Shown: piece by piece, positions 39,799 to 48,843 of the stretch | Numbering within the stretch: the stretch's first letter is position 1 | Layout of the letters: each line of letters starts with the position of its first letter | From: Neorhizobium petrolearium | Lineage (GTDB): Bacteria > Pseudomonadota > Alphaproteobacteria > Rhizobiales > Rhizobiaceae | Reading direction: 5' to 3' | Assembly: GCF_017873175.1 (NCBI RefSeq) | Contig: NZ_JAGGJW010000002.1 | Span: 310,001-374,000 of the forward strand | Length of the DNA stretch: 64,000 nt | Notes under the pieces: generated by a model | What the model saw: only the letters and a program-made list of their open reading frames with translations | Told to the model about the DNA's origin: nothing | The model's database searches: none | Program-made: the position numbers and the translations under genes

Positions 39799-40581
39799 TC
39801 AAGCCTTCGCGCTGTAGCGCTCGGGGCGCTTGTAATTGCCGATCGAATTGCCGCCGTCGACGGAGAGCACGGCGCCGGTAATGAAAGAGGCCTTGTCAGA
39901 GCAGAGATAGGCGATCGCACCCGGCGCATCTTCAGGCCCGCTGGACCGACCGAGTGGGATGTTCTTCAGCATGTTTGTGACGTATTCATCGGAAAGCTCG
40001 CTCACTTCGCTGCCAGGCGCGAAGCCCGGTTCGACGACGTTGACGCGGATACCGTATTCGGCGAGCTCCATGGCGAAACCTTTCGACAACCGCTCGATCG
40101 CCGTCTTGGAGGTGCAATAAGGCACGGAATTCTGGTTCATCTTACGCGCCGCGCCAGACGAGATGTTGATAATCGAGCCCTTTTTGCCTTCCGAAATCAT
40201 AAGCTTGGCCATCTCGCGCGACAGCACGAAAGGCGCGCGCAGGTTGACGCCGAAAACGCGATCCCAGTCGGAGAATTCCATGTCGAGCAGGCTGAAGCGG
40301 GTATAGATACCGGCGTTGTTGACAAGAATGTCCGGCGCTTGCCATTCACGTCGCACGAGATCGACCAATTCCAGCATGGATGCGTCGCTGGTCAGTTCGG
40401 TCGCATGCAGAAGCACCTTCGAACGGTCAAGGTCGAATTCCGCTACCATCCTTTCCAGCGCGTCCATGCGGATGTCGCTGAGGCAGAGCTTCGCGCCTTC
40501 CCTTGCGAAATAGGCGGCAATCCAGCGGCCGAAAATGCCGGCGGCGCCGGTGATGACCATGGTCTTGTTTTCGAATTCCAT
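39799..40581 (-). CDS. Short-chain dehydrogenase/reductase (SDR)
   Basis: NAD(P)-dependent oxidoreductase of about 260 residues. The cofactor motif is VITGAAGIFGR (Phe in place of the usual Ile). NNAG is present, and the catalytic Ser and Tyr-x-x-x-Lys are in ISSGAARKMNQN and YCTSK. The C-terminal SFITGAVLSVDGG is typical. Asp after the second strand (LSDIRMD) favours NAD. The gene is inserted between the permease and ATPase genes of an importer, so it should oxidise or reduce the imported compound or its product. Confidence 0.9.
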   Translation of the reverse strand: MEFENKTMVITGAAGIFGRWIAAYFAREGAKLCLSDIRMDALERMVAEFDLDRSKVLLHATELTSDASMLELVDLVRREWQAPDILVNNAGIYTRFSLLDMEFSDWDRVFGVNLRAPFVLSREMAKLMISEGKKGSIINISSGAARKMNQNSVPYCTSKTAIERLSKGFAMELAEYGIRVNVVEPGFAPGSEVSELSDEYVTNMLKNIPLGRSSGPEDAPGAIAYLCSDKASFITGAVLSVDGGNSIGNYKRPERYSAKA

Positions 40582-40591
40582 TTGAGAAACC

Positions 40592-41455
40592 TCAGCGCGA
40601 ACGGGAACGCGGATCGATCTGGTCACGCAACCAGTCGCCCAGCACATTGACGGAAAAGACAAGCAGGAAGAGACATACGCCCGGGAAGGCGACGATCCAC
40701 CAGGCTCTTTCGAGATACTGGCGTCCGACGCTCATGATCGAACCCCAGCTCGAGGCCGGCGGCTGGATACCGAGGCCGAGGAAAGAAAGGCCGGCTTCCA
40801 TCAGGATCATCAGGCCGAATTCGGCGGTCGCGACGATCAGCACCGGACCGGCAATGTTCGGCAGGATGTGGTGGAAGAGGATGCGAGCAGCACCGGCGCC
40901 GGCGAGTTCGGATGCCTTGATGAACGGCAGGTTGGCGATCTGCAGTGTCTGGGCATAGGCAACGCGGGTGTAGCGCGGCCAGCGGGTCAGCCCGAGCACC
41001 AGGACGAGCTTCAGGAAACCGGGACCGAGGACCGCGACGGTCAGCACCGCAAGCAGTATGGCCGGGATCGACATCATGATGTCGACCAGGCGCATGATGA
41101 CGATCTCGATCTTACCACGGAACCAGCCGGCGACCATGCCGAGCGTCACCCCGACGAGCGTGGAAACGACGACGGAAAGCACGGCGACGGAGAGCGATAC
41201 GCCCCCACCATAAATGGTGCGCGAGAGCAGGTCGCGGCCAAGATCGTCGGTGCCGAGCCAGTAGGTCACGCCACGCAGTTCGAAACCCGGCGGCTTCAGG
41301 CGGGCAAGCAGATTCTGCTTGGCGGGGTCGGTGGGTGCAACCCAAGGTGCGAGAATTGCAAGCAGCACGATCACCAGGAAGATGATCGAGACGATGACGA
41401 CCGAGATGGGAACCTGGCGAAGGCGCTGGCGAAGGACCAGAACGGCGGTGCTCAT
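40592..41455 (-). CDS. Dipeptide ABC transporter permease, DppC type
   Basis: Inner-membrane permease of about 287 residues. VVIVSIIFLVIVLLAILAPWVAPTDP and the segment YWLGTDDLGRDLLSR are DppC hallmarks. The EAA loop reads FIKASELAGAGAARILFHHIL. ATG 41455 has GAGGGGG upstream, and the longer frame to 41518 overlaps DppB without support. Confidence 0.95.
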   Translation of the reverse strand: MSTAVLVLRQRLRQVPISVVIVSIIFLVIVLLAILAPWVAPTDPAKQNLLARLKPPGFELRGVTYWLGTDDLGRDLLSRTIYGGGVSLSVAVLSVVVSTLVGVTLGMVAGWFRGKIEIVIMRLVDIMMSIPAILLAVLTVAVLGPGFLKLVLVLGLTRWPRYTRVAYAQTLQIANLPFIKASELAGAGAARILFHHILPNIAGPVLIVATAEFGLMILMEAGLSFLGLGIQPPASSWGSIMSVGRQYLERAWWIVAFPGVCLFLLVFSVNVLGDWLRDQIDPRSRSR

Positions 41456-41465
41456 GAAATCCCCC

Positions 41466-42386
41466 TCACCGGACCAGACGGATGCGCGGATCGACAAGCG
41501 CATAGACGAAATCCGCAAGCACGCTGGTCAGCACATAGACAAAGGAAATCAGAAGCACGATGACCTGGACGACAAGGAAGTCGCGCGCCTGGATGGACTG
41601 GATCGCGAGTTGACCGATGCCTGGCCAGGCAAAGACCGTCTCGATGATGACCGCGCCGGCGAGCAGATTGCCGATTTCCAGCGCGGCGATAGTGATCACC
41701 GGTATCGATGCGTTACGCAACACATGGCGAACCACTACCGAGCCAAGCGAAAGGCCGCGGGCCCGGCCCGCCCGCACATAATCCTTGCCGAGCTCATCGA
41801 TGATGGAAATACGCGTCATCCGGGCGAAGGTCGACATCGAGATTGCGCCGAGCGCCAGCGACGGCATGATCAACGATGCGAAGTCGCCAGAGCCCGAGGT
41901 CGGCAGCCAGCGGAGCGTCACGCCAAAAACGAAGATCAGCACGATGCCGGAAAGGAAGGTCGGCACGCTCTGGCCGGTAACGACGATGGCGGTCAGCAGG
42001 CGCTCGAGCCAGCCGCCGCGCTTCGTTGCCATCAGAATGCCGGCCGGAATGCCGATGCCGATCGCCACGACCATAGCGCCGGTCGCCAGCATCACGGTGT
42101 AGGGTATGCGCGAGGCGACGATATCGATCGCCGGCACGCGCTGTACGACGGAAATGCCAAAATCGAGATGGACGAGATCTCCAAGATATTCGAGATACTG
42201 CACCCAGATCGGCCGATCGAAACCGAGCTGATGGCGCAGTTCGGCGATCATTTCGGCCGATGCGTCCTGCGGCACGAGCAACAGGGTTGGATCGCCCGAA
42301 AGATGCATGATGACAAACACGATGGTGAGAACGCCGAAGATCGCAATGATTGCCTGTACCAAACGCTCGACGGCGTATCTCAACAT
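41466..42386 (-). CDS. Dipeptide ABC transporter permease, DppB type
   Basis: Inner-membrane permease of 306 residues. MLRYAVERLVQAIIAIFGVLT and FVIMHLSGDPTLLLVP are the DppB start. The EAA loop reads YVRAGRARGLSLGSVVVRHVLRNA. It is preceded by the binding-protein gene at an 18-base gap and followed by DppC 10 bases downstream. Confidence 0.95.
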   Translation of the reverse strand: MLRYAVERLVQAIIAIFGVLTIVFVIMHLSGDPTLLLVPQDASAEMIAELRHQLGFDRPIWVQYLEYLGDLVHLDFGISVVQRVPAIDIVASRIPYTVMLATGAMVVAIGIGIPAGILMATKRGGWLERLLTAIVVTGQSVPTFLSGIVLIFVFGVTLRWLPTSGSGDFASLIMPSLALGAISMSTFARMTRISIIDELGKDYVRAGRARGLSLGSVVVRHVLRNASIPVITIAALEIGNLLAGAVIIETVFAWPGIGQLAIQSIQARDFLVVQVIVLLISFVYVLTSVLADFVYALVDPRIRLVR

Positions 42387-42404
42387 GATCCCGATATCCG
42401 TTTT

Positions 42405-43898
42405 TTATTGCTGCCAGCCCATGTCCATGACAAACATGGACTCATTGGCCGTCGGCTGCCATTTCAGCTTCTTGCTTGCGCCGTAGAGCGCGTAGGCCTG
42501 ATAAAGTCCCATGCCCGGAACATCCTCACGGAGGATCTCGTAGGCCTGCTCGTAGAGTTTCAGCCGCTCGTCCTCATCGAGGATCGTACGGGCTTTATCG
42601 ACCAGGGCATCATACGTCTCGTTCTTGTACTTTGCCCAGATGCTGCCGCTTCGGAAGAGGGGGAAGATGATACCGTCTGCATCCTGGCAGGCGCAGGACC
42701 AGGCCCCAAGCGCAAGACCGCCCGCATTCGCCGGATCGCCCTGGCGACGCTTGAGGAAGGTCGCCTGGTCGCTGGACGAGATTTCGACATTAAGGCCGAC
42801 TTCGTTGACCATCTGCTGGATCGCTTCGACCATGGCGCGATTGTAAGCCGGCGACGTCAGGAATTCGACCTTGGCGCCTTCGGCGCCGGCAGCCTTGATC
42901 AGTTCCTTCGCCTTTTCCGGATCGTAAGGGTAACCCCGAACCTTGTCGGTGTAACCGAAAACCGGCTTGGCCCCGACGATATTGACCGGCGCACCGTAAC
43001 CTTCGAGCAGCGACTGTATCAGCGCATCGCGGTCGATCGCATAGGCGATCGCCTGGCGGACACGAACGTCTTTCGTGGGGCCGGCCTCGGCATTGATGAA
43101 CATATAGCCGACACGCTCGGTGGGAACCGAAAGGACCTGAGAGTTCGAATCTCCGTCGACACTCGCCGTCTGATCCGGAGGCACGTCGCGGATGAGATCC
43201 GCCTTGCCGGTCTTCAGGTCTGCGATGCGCGTCGAGACATCAGGAACGGCGCGGAAGACCACGTTCTCGAACGGGGGCTTTGCGCGCCAGTAATTGTCAT
43301 AGGCCTGCAACTCGGTCTGAATGCCCTTCTGCCAGTTGACCATCTTGTAGGGGCCGGAGCCGAGCGGCTTCAGATTGAATTCCTGGTCACCGACCTTCTC
43401 GACATAGGCCTTCGGCACGATCGAGAGCTTGACGAGCTGGGCAAGCAGCGCCGGATAAGGCGACTTGGTCGTCATTTTCACGGTCGTCGGGCTTGTAGCT
43501 TCCGCCTTTTCGATCTGGTCGAACTGCGAGAGCTGCGGGCTCTTCAGCTTCGGATCGATGATACGGTTGATCGAAAAGGCGACATCCTCGGCGGTCAACT
43601 TGCTGCCGTCCTGGAAGGTGACGTCCTCGCGGATCTGAAACTCGATCGTCTTGTCGTCGAGATATTTCCAGGATTTCGCGATCTGCGGCACGATCTCGCC
43701 TGAGGCATCGCGGGTCAGGAGGTTGTCGAAGATGTTGCGATAGATGGTATAGCTGTCCGTATTCCACTGCAGATGAGGATCAAGCGTCGCGGCATCGCCG
43801 GGAAGATCGATGGTCAGCGTATCCTTGGTTTGAGCAAGCGTGGTCGAGGCGGTGAGCGCCAAGAGCACTGCGGCTATGGATGCGATTCTGGCAGACAT
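42405..43898 (-). CDS. ABC transporter substrate-binding protein, family 5
   Basis: Periplasmic receptor of about 497 residues with a Sec signal (ARIASIAAVLLALTASTTLAQ) and family 5 features (KSWKYLDDKTIEFQIREDVTFQDG, VRQAIAYAIDRDALI, GQEF-like ends). The open frame begins at 44186 antisense to the deacetylase, so ATG 43898 is the true start. It follows the deacetylase gene by 43 bases. The ligand is unknown; the amidase and deacetylase beside it suggest an amide- or acetamide-bearing molecule. Confidence 0.94.
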   Translation of the reverse strand: MSARIASIAAVLLALTASTTLAQTKDTLTIDLPGDAATLDPHLQWNTDSYTIYRNIFDNLLTRDASGEIVPQIAKSWKYLDDKTIEFQIREDVTFQDGSKLTAEDVAFSINRIIDPKLKSPQLSQFDQIEKAEATSPTTVKMTTKSPYPALLAQLVKLSIVPKAYVEKVGDQEFNLKPLGSGPYKMVNWQKGIQTELQAYDNYWRAKPPFENVVFRAVPDVSTRIADLKTGKADLIRDVPPDQTASVDGDSNSQVLSVPTERVGYMFINAEAGPTKDVRVRQAIAYAIDRDALIQSLLEGYGAPVNIVGAKPVFGYTDKVRGYPYDPEKAKELIKAAGAEGAKVEFLTSPAYNRAMVEAIQQMVNEVGLNVEISSSDQATFLKRRQGDPANAGGLALGAWSCACQDADGIIFPLFRSGSIWAKYKNETYDALVDKARTILDEDERLKLYEQAYEILREDVPGMGLYQAYALYGASKKLKWQPTANESMFVMDMGWQQ

Positions 43899-43941
43899 GT
43901 TCCTTACCCTCTTTGATGTTGTTGCTTGATTTAAAATCTGC

Positions 43942-44889
43942 TCACGCGGCTTTTTCGGCGGTCTTGAGGCCGGCTTCGTCGGCGCAGTAGCGCGCCAGTT
44001 CCGCATGGGTGCAGAACCAGACATCGCCCTTCGATTTGGCAAGTCGGATGATTTCTTCGAGAATGAAGATGCGCGAGCGGTGGCCGACATGGTGCGGATG
44101 CATGGTGAGCTGGAACAACCCTCCCTCATCCCAGGCGGCTTCCAGTTCCCGGCTGAAGATGTCGAAGACCATTGAGGGTCCGCCATAGGGCCGAGCGCCG
44201 GTCATGCGGTCCATCGCTACATAAGGGGCATCGTCCCGGATCCACTCGACGGGAATTTCGACGACGCCCGTCGGCTCGCCGTCCTCGAGAAGCTCATAAG
44301 GCTCGTCGTCCGCCATAAGGGAGGAATCATAGAGAAGCCCCATCTGGCGGGCGATCTTCAGCGTGTAGGGGCTGAAATCCCAGGAGGCGGTGCGCATGCC
44401 GACCGGACGCGCGCCGGAGAGCCGCTCCAGCACGTCAGCGGCACGCAGTGCAAGATTCCGTTCCGTCGCCTCATCCAGGCGGGAATTGAATTCGTGAATC
44501 CAGCTATGCATGCCGAGTTCGTGTCCAGCAGAGACCACCGTTCTCACCTCCTCGGCGTTGATCATCGCGGATACGGCCGGCATGAAAAAGGAGGCCGGAA
44601 TGGAGTATTTCTCAAGCAGGTGCAGAATGCGCGGCATGCCGCAACGGGCGCCATACTGGCCTTGGCTCATCTTGCCGAAGGAAAGTCCCCCGTTGCGCAA
44701 TTCCATCGTCTCGTGATCGGAATCGAAGGACAACGCCACCGCCATGCGCGCTCCATCCTTCCATTTCGCCGGTCTCAGGGAACGCCCAGCCCGCACTTTC
44801 TGAACCCTTTGCTGCCAGACCGTATCGGACCACAGCCATGGTTCTGAGGCATCGTTTTGCTTATTTGGCGCGTTCATGAGATCGTTCAT
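43942..44889 (-). CDS. Polysaccharide deacetylase family protein (CE4/NodB-like fold)
   Basis: Metal-dependent deacylase of about 315 residues. NodB-domain features are the first Asp motif MAVALSFDSDHE, the His pair in HELGMHSWIHEF, the later motif RTASWDFSPYTLKIARQMG, and LTMHPHHVG near the end. The arrangement is closest to the allantoinase/PuuE and small-molecule deacylase branch, because no signal peptide is seen. Starts ATG 44889 or 44877 are both possible. First gene of the operon, divergent from an IclR gene. It likely acts on the N-acyl bond of the compound brought in by the importer downstream. Confidence 0.85.
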   Translation of the reverse strand: MNDLMNAPNKQNDASEPWLWSDTVWQQRVQKVRAGRSLRPAKWKDGARMAVALSFDSDHETMELRNGGLSFGKMSQGQYGARCGMPRILHLLEKYSIPASFFMPAVSAMINAEEVRTVVSAGHELGMHSWIHEFNSRLDEATERNLALRAADVLERLSGARPVGMRTASWDFSPYTLKIARQMGLLYDSSLMADDEPYELLEDGEPTGVVEIPVEWIRDDAPYVAMDRMTGARPYGGPSMVFDIFSRELEAAWDEGGLFQLTMHPHHVGHRSRIFILEEIIRLAKSKGDVWFCTHAELARYCADEAGLKTAEKAA

Positions 44890-44977
44890 CCTTTCGCCAC
44901 AGCACGCAAAAATGTGAGTGGCCGCTTTCTGGGCAGAATTGTTATGAGCCAACCGAATAGCCATCAACGGGGGTTTT

Positions 44978-44993
44978 GTTCACATACATGAAC
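44978..44993. promoter_or_regulatory. Inverted repeat at the IclR gene start
   Basis: GTTCA-CATACA-TGAAC straddles the ATG at 44988, with 5-base arms around six bases. It could be an autoregulatory operator shared with the divergent deacetylase operon. Arms this short can arise by chance. Confidence 0.3.
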
Positions 44994-45746
44994 TTCGAAG
45001 TGAAAAGCGCCGGCCGGGTTTTGGATCTGCTCGAATATATGGCCTCGCAGCGGGAAGCGGTGCCGCTGGCGCAGATCGTCCGCGATCTTGAATTTCCGAA
45101 AAGCAGCGCGCATGGCCTCGTCCAGACGCTGGCGGCCCGCGGGCACTTGGTCCAGGATGCCGCCGGGCGTTACATGCTGGTCGAAGCGAGCCGGCATGGA
45201 TTTCCCTTCCGCCGACATGAAGAACCGCTGGTGGTGACCGCACGGCCGTTCATGGAACGGCTGCGTGATGAATCCGGAGAAACGGTATTGCTCGCAACGA
45301 TGAACGCCCATTGCGACATGCGCCGCCTCGCCAAATGCGTAAGCCGTCACCGGGTGCGTTACGATGTGAACCTGGATGCGGCAATCACGGCTTACTGCAC
45401 GGCGACGGGCCGCATGCTTCTTGCCCATGCGCCGAAGGAGGCACTGGAGCATTACCTGGCCCGGGTCCAGCTCCTCTCTTACACGCGATATACGGTAACC
45501 GATGTTGACCGTATCCGGGAGATGCTCGTCAAGATACGGCGCGATGGCTACGCACTGAACGACCAAGAGTTCATCACGGGCTCGACCGGCCTTGCCGCCC
45601 CCGTCTTCGACACCCATGGTGCCGTCGTTGCTGCCCTCAACCTTGGCATGCCGACGATCCGTTACGTCGAGCGGCGCGAGACCTTCCTCCTGATGGTGCG
45701 CAATGCTGCTGACGAGATCAGCCGGGCGCTGGGATATCGTCGTTGA
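44988..45746 (+). CDS. IclR family transcriptional regulator
   Basis: Protein of about 252 residues. The N-terminal winged helix reads FEVKSAGRVLDLLEYMASQ and PLAQIVRDLEFPKSSAHGLVQTL. The effector domain follows (MERLRDESGETVLLATM, RYDVNLDAAITAYCTATGRMLL, TGLAAPVFDTHGAVVAALNLGMP). ATG 44988 is used, although TTG 44976 is in frame and closer to a GGGGG run. Divergent from the deacetylase/importer operon, its probable target. Confidence 0.91.
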   Translation: MNFEVKSAGRVLDLLEYMASQREAVPLAQIVRDLEFPKSSAHGLVQTLAARGHLVQDAAGRYMLVEASRHGFPFRRHEEPLVVTARPFMERLRDESGETVLLATMNAHCDMRRLAKCVSRHRVRYDVNLDAAITAYCTATGRMLLAHAPKEALEHYLARVQLLSYTRYTVTDVDRIREMLVKIRRDGYALNDQEFITGSTGLAAPVFDTHGAVVAALNLGMPTIRYVERRETFLLMVRNAADEISRALGYRR

Positions 45747-45789
45747 TACGCGCTACAGGATATGACCCCACTGACATCGTCGGTCCGTT

Positions 45790-46021
45790 CTATTCCAGAA
45801 GATTGGCAAGCCAGAGCGCAACTTCCGCTGGATCGTGATGGAGCGACCACCGTCCGCCGTCGAGATATAGAGGCGACCGGCCACCGACCAGCGCCAGTCC
45901 AGACCTGCCCCCCAGCCCTTCGAGGCCGAGCATGATGCCGTGCAGGCAGCCGAGATTGCCGGCATTGCAATCGGGTATCCCATCCGGACGTGTTGACGAT
46001 CATCTGACGGCGCTGGAAGGT
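45790..46021 (-). pseudogene. Decayed 3' fragment of an ADP-ribosylglycohydrolase family gene
   Basis: Three reading frames in succession spell the diagnostic C-terminal region of the large bacterial ADP-ribosylglycohydrolase-like proteins. MIVNTSGWDT comes first (46003-45974). After one extra base comes DCNAGNLGCLHGIMLGLEGL, carrying the Asp residues that bind the metal pair. Then in a third frame comes LDWRWSVAGRLYISTADGG, then RSIT. A further shift gives PAEVALWLANLLE to a TAG at 45790-45792. The 5' part is missing: the fragment abuts the stop of the sugar ATPase gene at 46023. Such proteins commonly accompany CUT1 importers, so the operon probably once ended with this gene. Confidence 0.75.
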
Positions 46022-46022
46022 T

Positions 46023-47096
46023 TCAGGCCAGACGCACCTGCGTCTCCTTGTCGAAAAGGTGCAGGCGGGATTGGTCGAGACGGAGGGGAATCATCTCCCC
46101 CGGACGTATCTGAATGCGACTGTTCAGCACGATGACCAGTTCCGGCAGCGTCGCGGTCGTGACATAGGTTGCAGCACCGGTGCTTTCGACGGCCCCGACC
46201 GGCAGCCGGAGTGTCGCGTCGGCCTCGCTGGAGAGCTCAATATGCTCCGGGCGAACCCCCATTGTCAGCGCCCGACCGGCCGCGACGGCCTTGGGCGCGA
46301 TCACTGTCTGAGGCGTTCCCAGATCAAGCACCAGCGATCGTCCGTCCGCTCCGGCTATGCAGGGCACAAAATTCATGGCCGGCGAGCCGATAAACCCCGC
46401 CACGAACTGGTTTGCCGGCCGGTCATAGAGTTCGAGCGGCGCGCCCTGCTGTTCGATGACGCCCTGGCGCATGACCACCACGTGATCGGCCATGGTCATC
46501 GCCTCGATCTGGTCATGGGTGACGTAAACGGACGTGGCACCCAGCCGCTCATGCAGTGCCCGGATTTCCTTGCGCATATGGACGCGGAGCGCCGCATCGA
46601 GGTTGGAAAGTGGCTCGTCGAACAGAAAGGCCTTGGGATTGCGGATGATCGCCCGGCTCATTGCCACGCGTTGGCGCTGACCGCCAGACAATTCGCGCGG
46701 ATAGCGGCCGAGAAGGTTCGAAAGGCCCGTCGTTGCCGCGACTTCCTCTGCCTTGCGCCTGGCTTCGGCCTTGCCCACACCACGCATTCGCAGGCTGTAG
46801 GTGAGGTTCTCCTCGACCGTCATGTGCGGGTAGAGCGCGTAGGACTGGAAGACCATGGCAAGGTCTCGCTTGCGAGGCGGAACGCCGTTCATCCGGGCGC
46901 CCGCAATGACCAGTTCTCCCTCCGAAATCGATTCCAGCCCGGCGAGCGAACGCAGCAGCGTGGACTTGCCGCAGCCGGAAGGACCGACGAGCGCCACGAA
47001 AGAACCCTTGCGGATCTTCAGGTCGATGTTCCTCAGCGCATGATAGGCGCCGTAATACTTGTTCACCCCCGAAAGTTCGATCTGGTTTGCGGTCAT
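46023..47096 (-). CDS. Sugar ABC transporter ATP-binding protein, UgpC/MalK type
   Basis: ATPase of 357 residues of the CUT1 family. Motifs are Walker A GPSGCGKST, signature LSGGQRQRVAMSRAI, Walker B AFLFDEPLSNLDA and H-loop YVTHDQIEAMTMADHVVVM. The C-terminal TOBE-type domain (MGVRPEHIELSSEADATL) is also present. ATG 47096 overlaps the end of the permease gene by four bases; the longer frame to 47765 is antisense noise. It is the last intact gene of the leftward sugar operon. Confidence 0.95.
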   Translation of the reverse strand: MTANQIELSGVNKYYGAYHALRNIDLKIRKGSFVALVGPSGCGKSTLLRSLAGLESISEGELVIAGARMNGVPPRKRDLAMVFQSYALYPHMTVEENLTYSLRMRGVGKAEARRKAEEVAATTGLSNLLGRYPRELSGGQRQRVAMSRAIIRNPKAFLFDEPLSNLDAALRVHMRKEIRALHERLGATSVYVTHDQIEAMTMADHVVVMRQGVIEQQGAPLELYDRPANQFVAGFIGSPAMNFVPCIAGADGRSLVLDLGTPQTVIAPKAVAAGRALTMGVRPEHIELSSEADATLRLPVGAVESTGAATYVTTATLPELVIVLNSRIQIRPGEMIPLRLDQSRLHLFDKETQVRLA

Positions 47097-47920
47097 TTGA
47101 GAGCTCCCGAGGTCAGGCCGGACACGATCCGGCGTTGCAAGAGAACGAAGGTGGCGAGGATGGGCGTCACATACATCGCGGCATAGGCCATGATATTGTT
47201 CCATTCGTTGGTGTTCGGTCCCATGAAGGAATTGAGCCCGACGCTTGCCGGCTGGTATTCGATCGCCTGGATCATCGACTTCGAATAGACGAACTCGCCG
47301 AACGCCTGCATGAAGATCAAAATGGCACTGACAAGAATGCCGTTTCGGGCGAGCGGCAGCACGATGTTGAAAAAGGCCCCGAGGCGGGAATTGCCGTCCA
47401 CCAGTGCGGCCTCTTCCAGTTCCATCGGCACGCTCATGAAGGTCGCCCTGACCAGTACGACGAAGAAGGGCATGCTTTTTGCCGCGATCGCCAGGATGAC
47501 GGCGGTGCGCGGATAGTCCAGCAAGCCGAGTTGGGAGAAGCCGACGAAGATCGGCGTGATCATCAGCGAGGCCGGCAGCACCTGAAGCATGAGGATGAGG
47601 AACAGGCCGATATCCACCCAGACATTCCGGTAGCGCGCCAGCACATAGGCGCAGCCAGTGCCAAGGATGACGATCAGCGAGACCGCGCCGGAAGCGATGA
47701 CGAGCGAGTTCCAAAGATAGCGGCCGACATTGCGGCTCTCCCAGACGGAGCCGTAAGTGCCCCATTGGGGATCACTCGGCCAGAGTGATGGCGGCGAGGC
47801 GAACATCGCCGACCCCGTCTTCAACGCGGTCACATACATCCAGTAGAGCGGGAAAAGATAGATTGCCGCGAGCAGGAATGCGGCTGCCAGCATGAACTTG
47901 TCGCGAAGGGCAAGGTTCAT
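47093..47920 (-). CDS. Sugar ABC transporter permease, MalG type
   Basis: Inner-membrane permease of 275 residues with about six helices (FMLAAAFLLAAIYLFPLYWMYVTALK at the start). The EAA loop reads PMELEEAALVDGNSRLGAFFNIVLPLARNG, the MalG hallmark. Coupled by 4-base overlaps to the MalF-type gene upstream and the ATPase gene downstream. Confidence 0.95.
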   Translation of the reverse strand: MNLALRDKFMLAAAFLLAAIYLFPLYWMYVTALKTGSAMFASPPSLWPSDPQWGTYGSVWESRNVGRYLWNSLVIASGAVSLIVILGTGCAYVLARYRNVWVDIGLFLILMLQVLPASLMITPIFVGFSQLGLLDYPRTAVILAIAAKSMPFFVVLVRATFMSVPMELEEAALVDGNSRLGAFFNIVLPLARNGILVSAILIFMQAFGEFVYSKSMIQAIEYQPASVGLNSFMGPNTNEWNNIMAYAAMYVTPILATFVLLQRRIVSGLTSGALK

Positions 47921-48819
47921 CCGCGCACCTCATGCCGTGTCGAGCGGACATAGACGACCGAGGCGATCATCACGAAGACGATCATGATGACGGAGACTGT
48001 CGCCCCTTGCGCGAAATCGTATTGGCGGAAAGACAGATCCCAGGCCCAGTACTGTGCCACGTTCGAGGAATTGTTCGGCCCGCCGGCGGTGATTGCCGCA
48101 AACAGGTCGAACTGCTGCAGCGTGAAGATCAGTCCGAGCGAGATGATCGCCCCGATCGTGGAACGCATCATCGGCAGGGTGATCGTGTAGAACCGCTGGA
48201 TCACATTGGCGCCATCCAGTTCGGCCGCCTCGTAAAGGTCCTGAGAAATGGCCGAAAGGCCAACCGAGAGCAGGATCATATTGAACGAGATGCCCAGCCA
48301 GATATTCGCGATGACCACGGCCCAGAGCGAGAAATCGGGATCGGAGCGCCAGAAGATATTGTCTGAGATGAGCCCCGACTCTCGGAGAATATAATTCAGC
48401 ACGCCGAAATCGCCCGACAGAATCCAGTTCCAGATGGCGCCGACGACCAGACCCGGCATGATCCAGGAGACAAGAAACAACCCGCGCAGCCAGGAAGAGC
48501 CGGGAAAGCCGGTCCAGAAGAAAAGCGCCAATCCAAAACCGATGGTGAATTGCCCGGCAATCGAAGCGATCACGAAAACAGCCGTATTCCCAAGGATCGG
48601 CCAGGTTTCCGGCAGCGAGAACAGCGTGACATAGTTCTTGAATCCTACGAACGGCCGCGCGAAAGTCCCGAGGCTGAACATGTCCACTTCCTGAAAACTC
48701 ATCACGATATTGTAGATGAGCGGCAGACCGGCCATCGCGAACAGGAAGGCGAGCGGCACGGAGACGAGACCGATGTCGAAGCCGCGCCCGTCGCTGATAG
48801 AAAGCAGGAATCTTCTCAT
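47917..48819 (-). CDS. Sugar ABC transporter permease, MalF type
   Basis: Inner-membrane permease of about 300 residues. FAMAGLPLIYNIVMSFQEVDMF leads the first helices. The EAA loop reads LYEAAELDGANVIQRFYTITLPMM. ATG 48819 has GGAGG six bases upstream, so the longer frame to 48867 is not used. A 113-bp gap rich in palindromes separates it from the binding-protein gene, as in many CUT1 operons. Confidence 0.95.
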   Translation of the reverse strand: MRRFLLSISDGRGFDIGLVSVPLAFLFAMAGLPLIYNIVMSFQEVDMFSLGTFARPFVGFKNYVTLFSLPETWPILGNTAVFVIASIAGQFTIGFGLALFFWTGFPGSSWLRGLFLVSWIMPGLVVGAIWNWILSGDFGVLNYILRESGLISDNIFWRSDPDFSLWAVVIANIWLGISFNMILLSVGLSAISQDLYEAAELDGANVIQRFYTITLPMMRSTIGAIISLGLIFTLQQFDLFAAITAGGPNNSSNVAQYWAWDLSFRQYDFAQGATVSVIMIVFVMIASVVYVRSTRHEVRG

Positions 48820-48843
48820 GACACCTCCGGATAGGCATCCACC

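Noticed and set aside
41319..43703. Open frame of 794 codons on the plus strand
   Set aside because: It is antisense to permease and binding-protein genes with clear families. The translation is full of Asp/Arg/His without domain structure.
45753..45983. Intact small gene on the minus strand downstream of the sugar ATPase
   Set aside because: Only part of this frame matches the ADP-ribosylglycohydrolase region; the matching pieces before and after lie in other frames, so it is part of the pseudogene rather than a gene.
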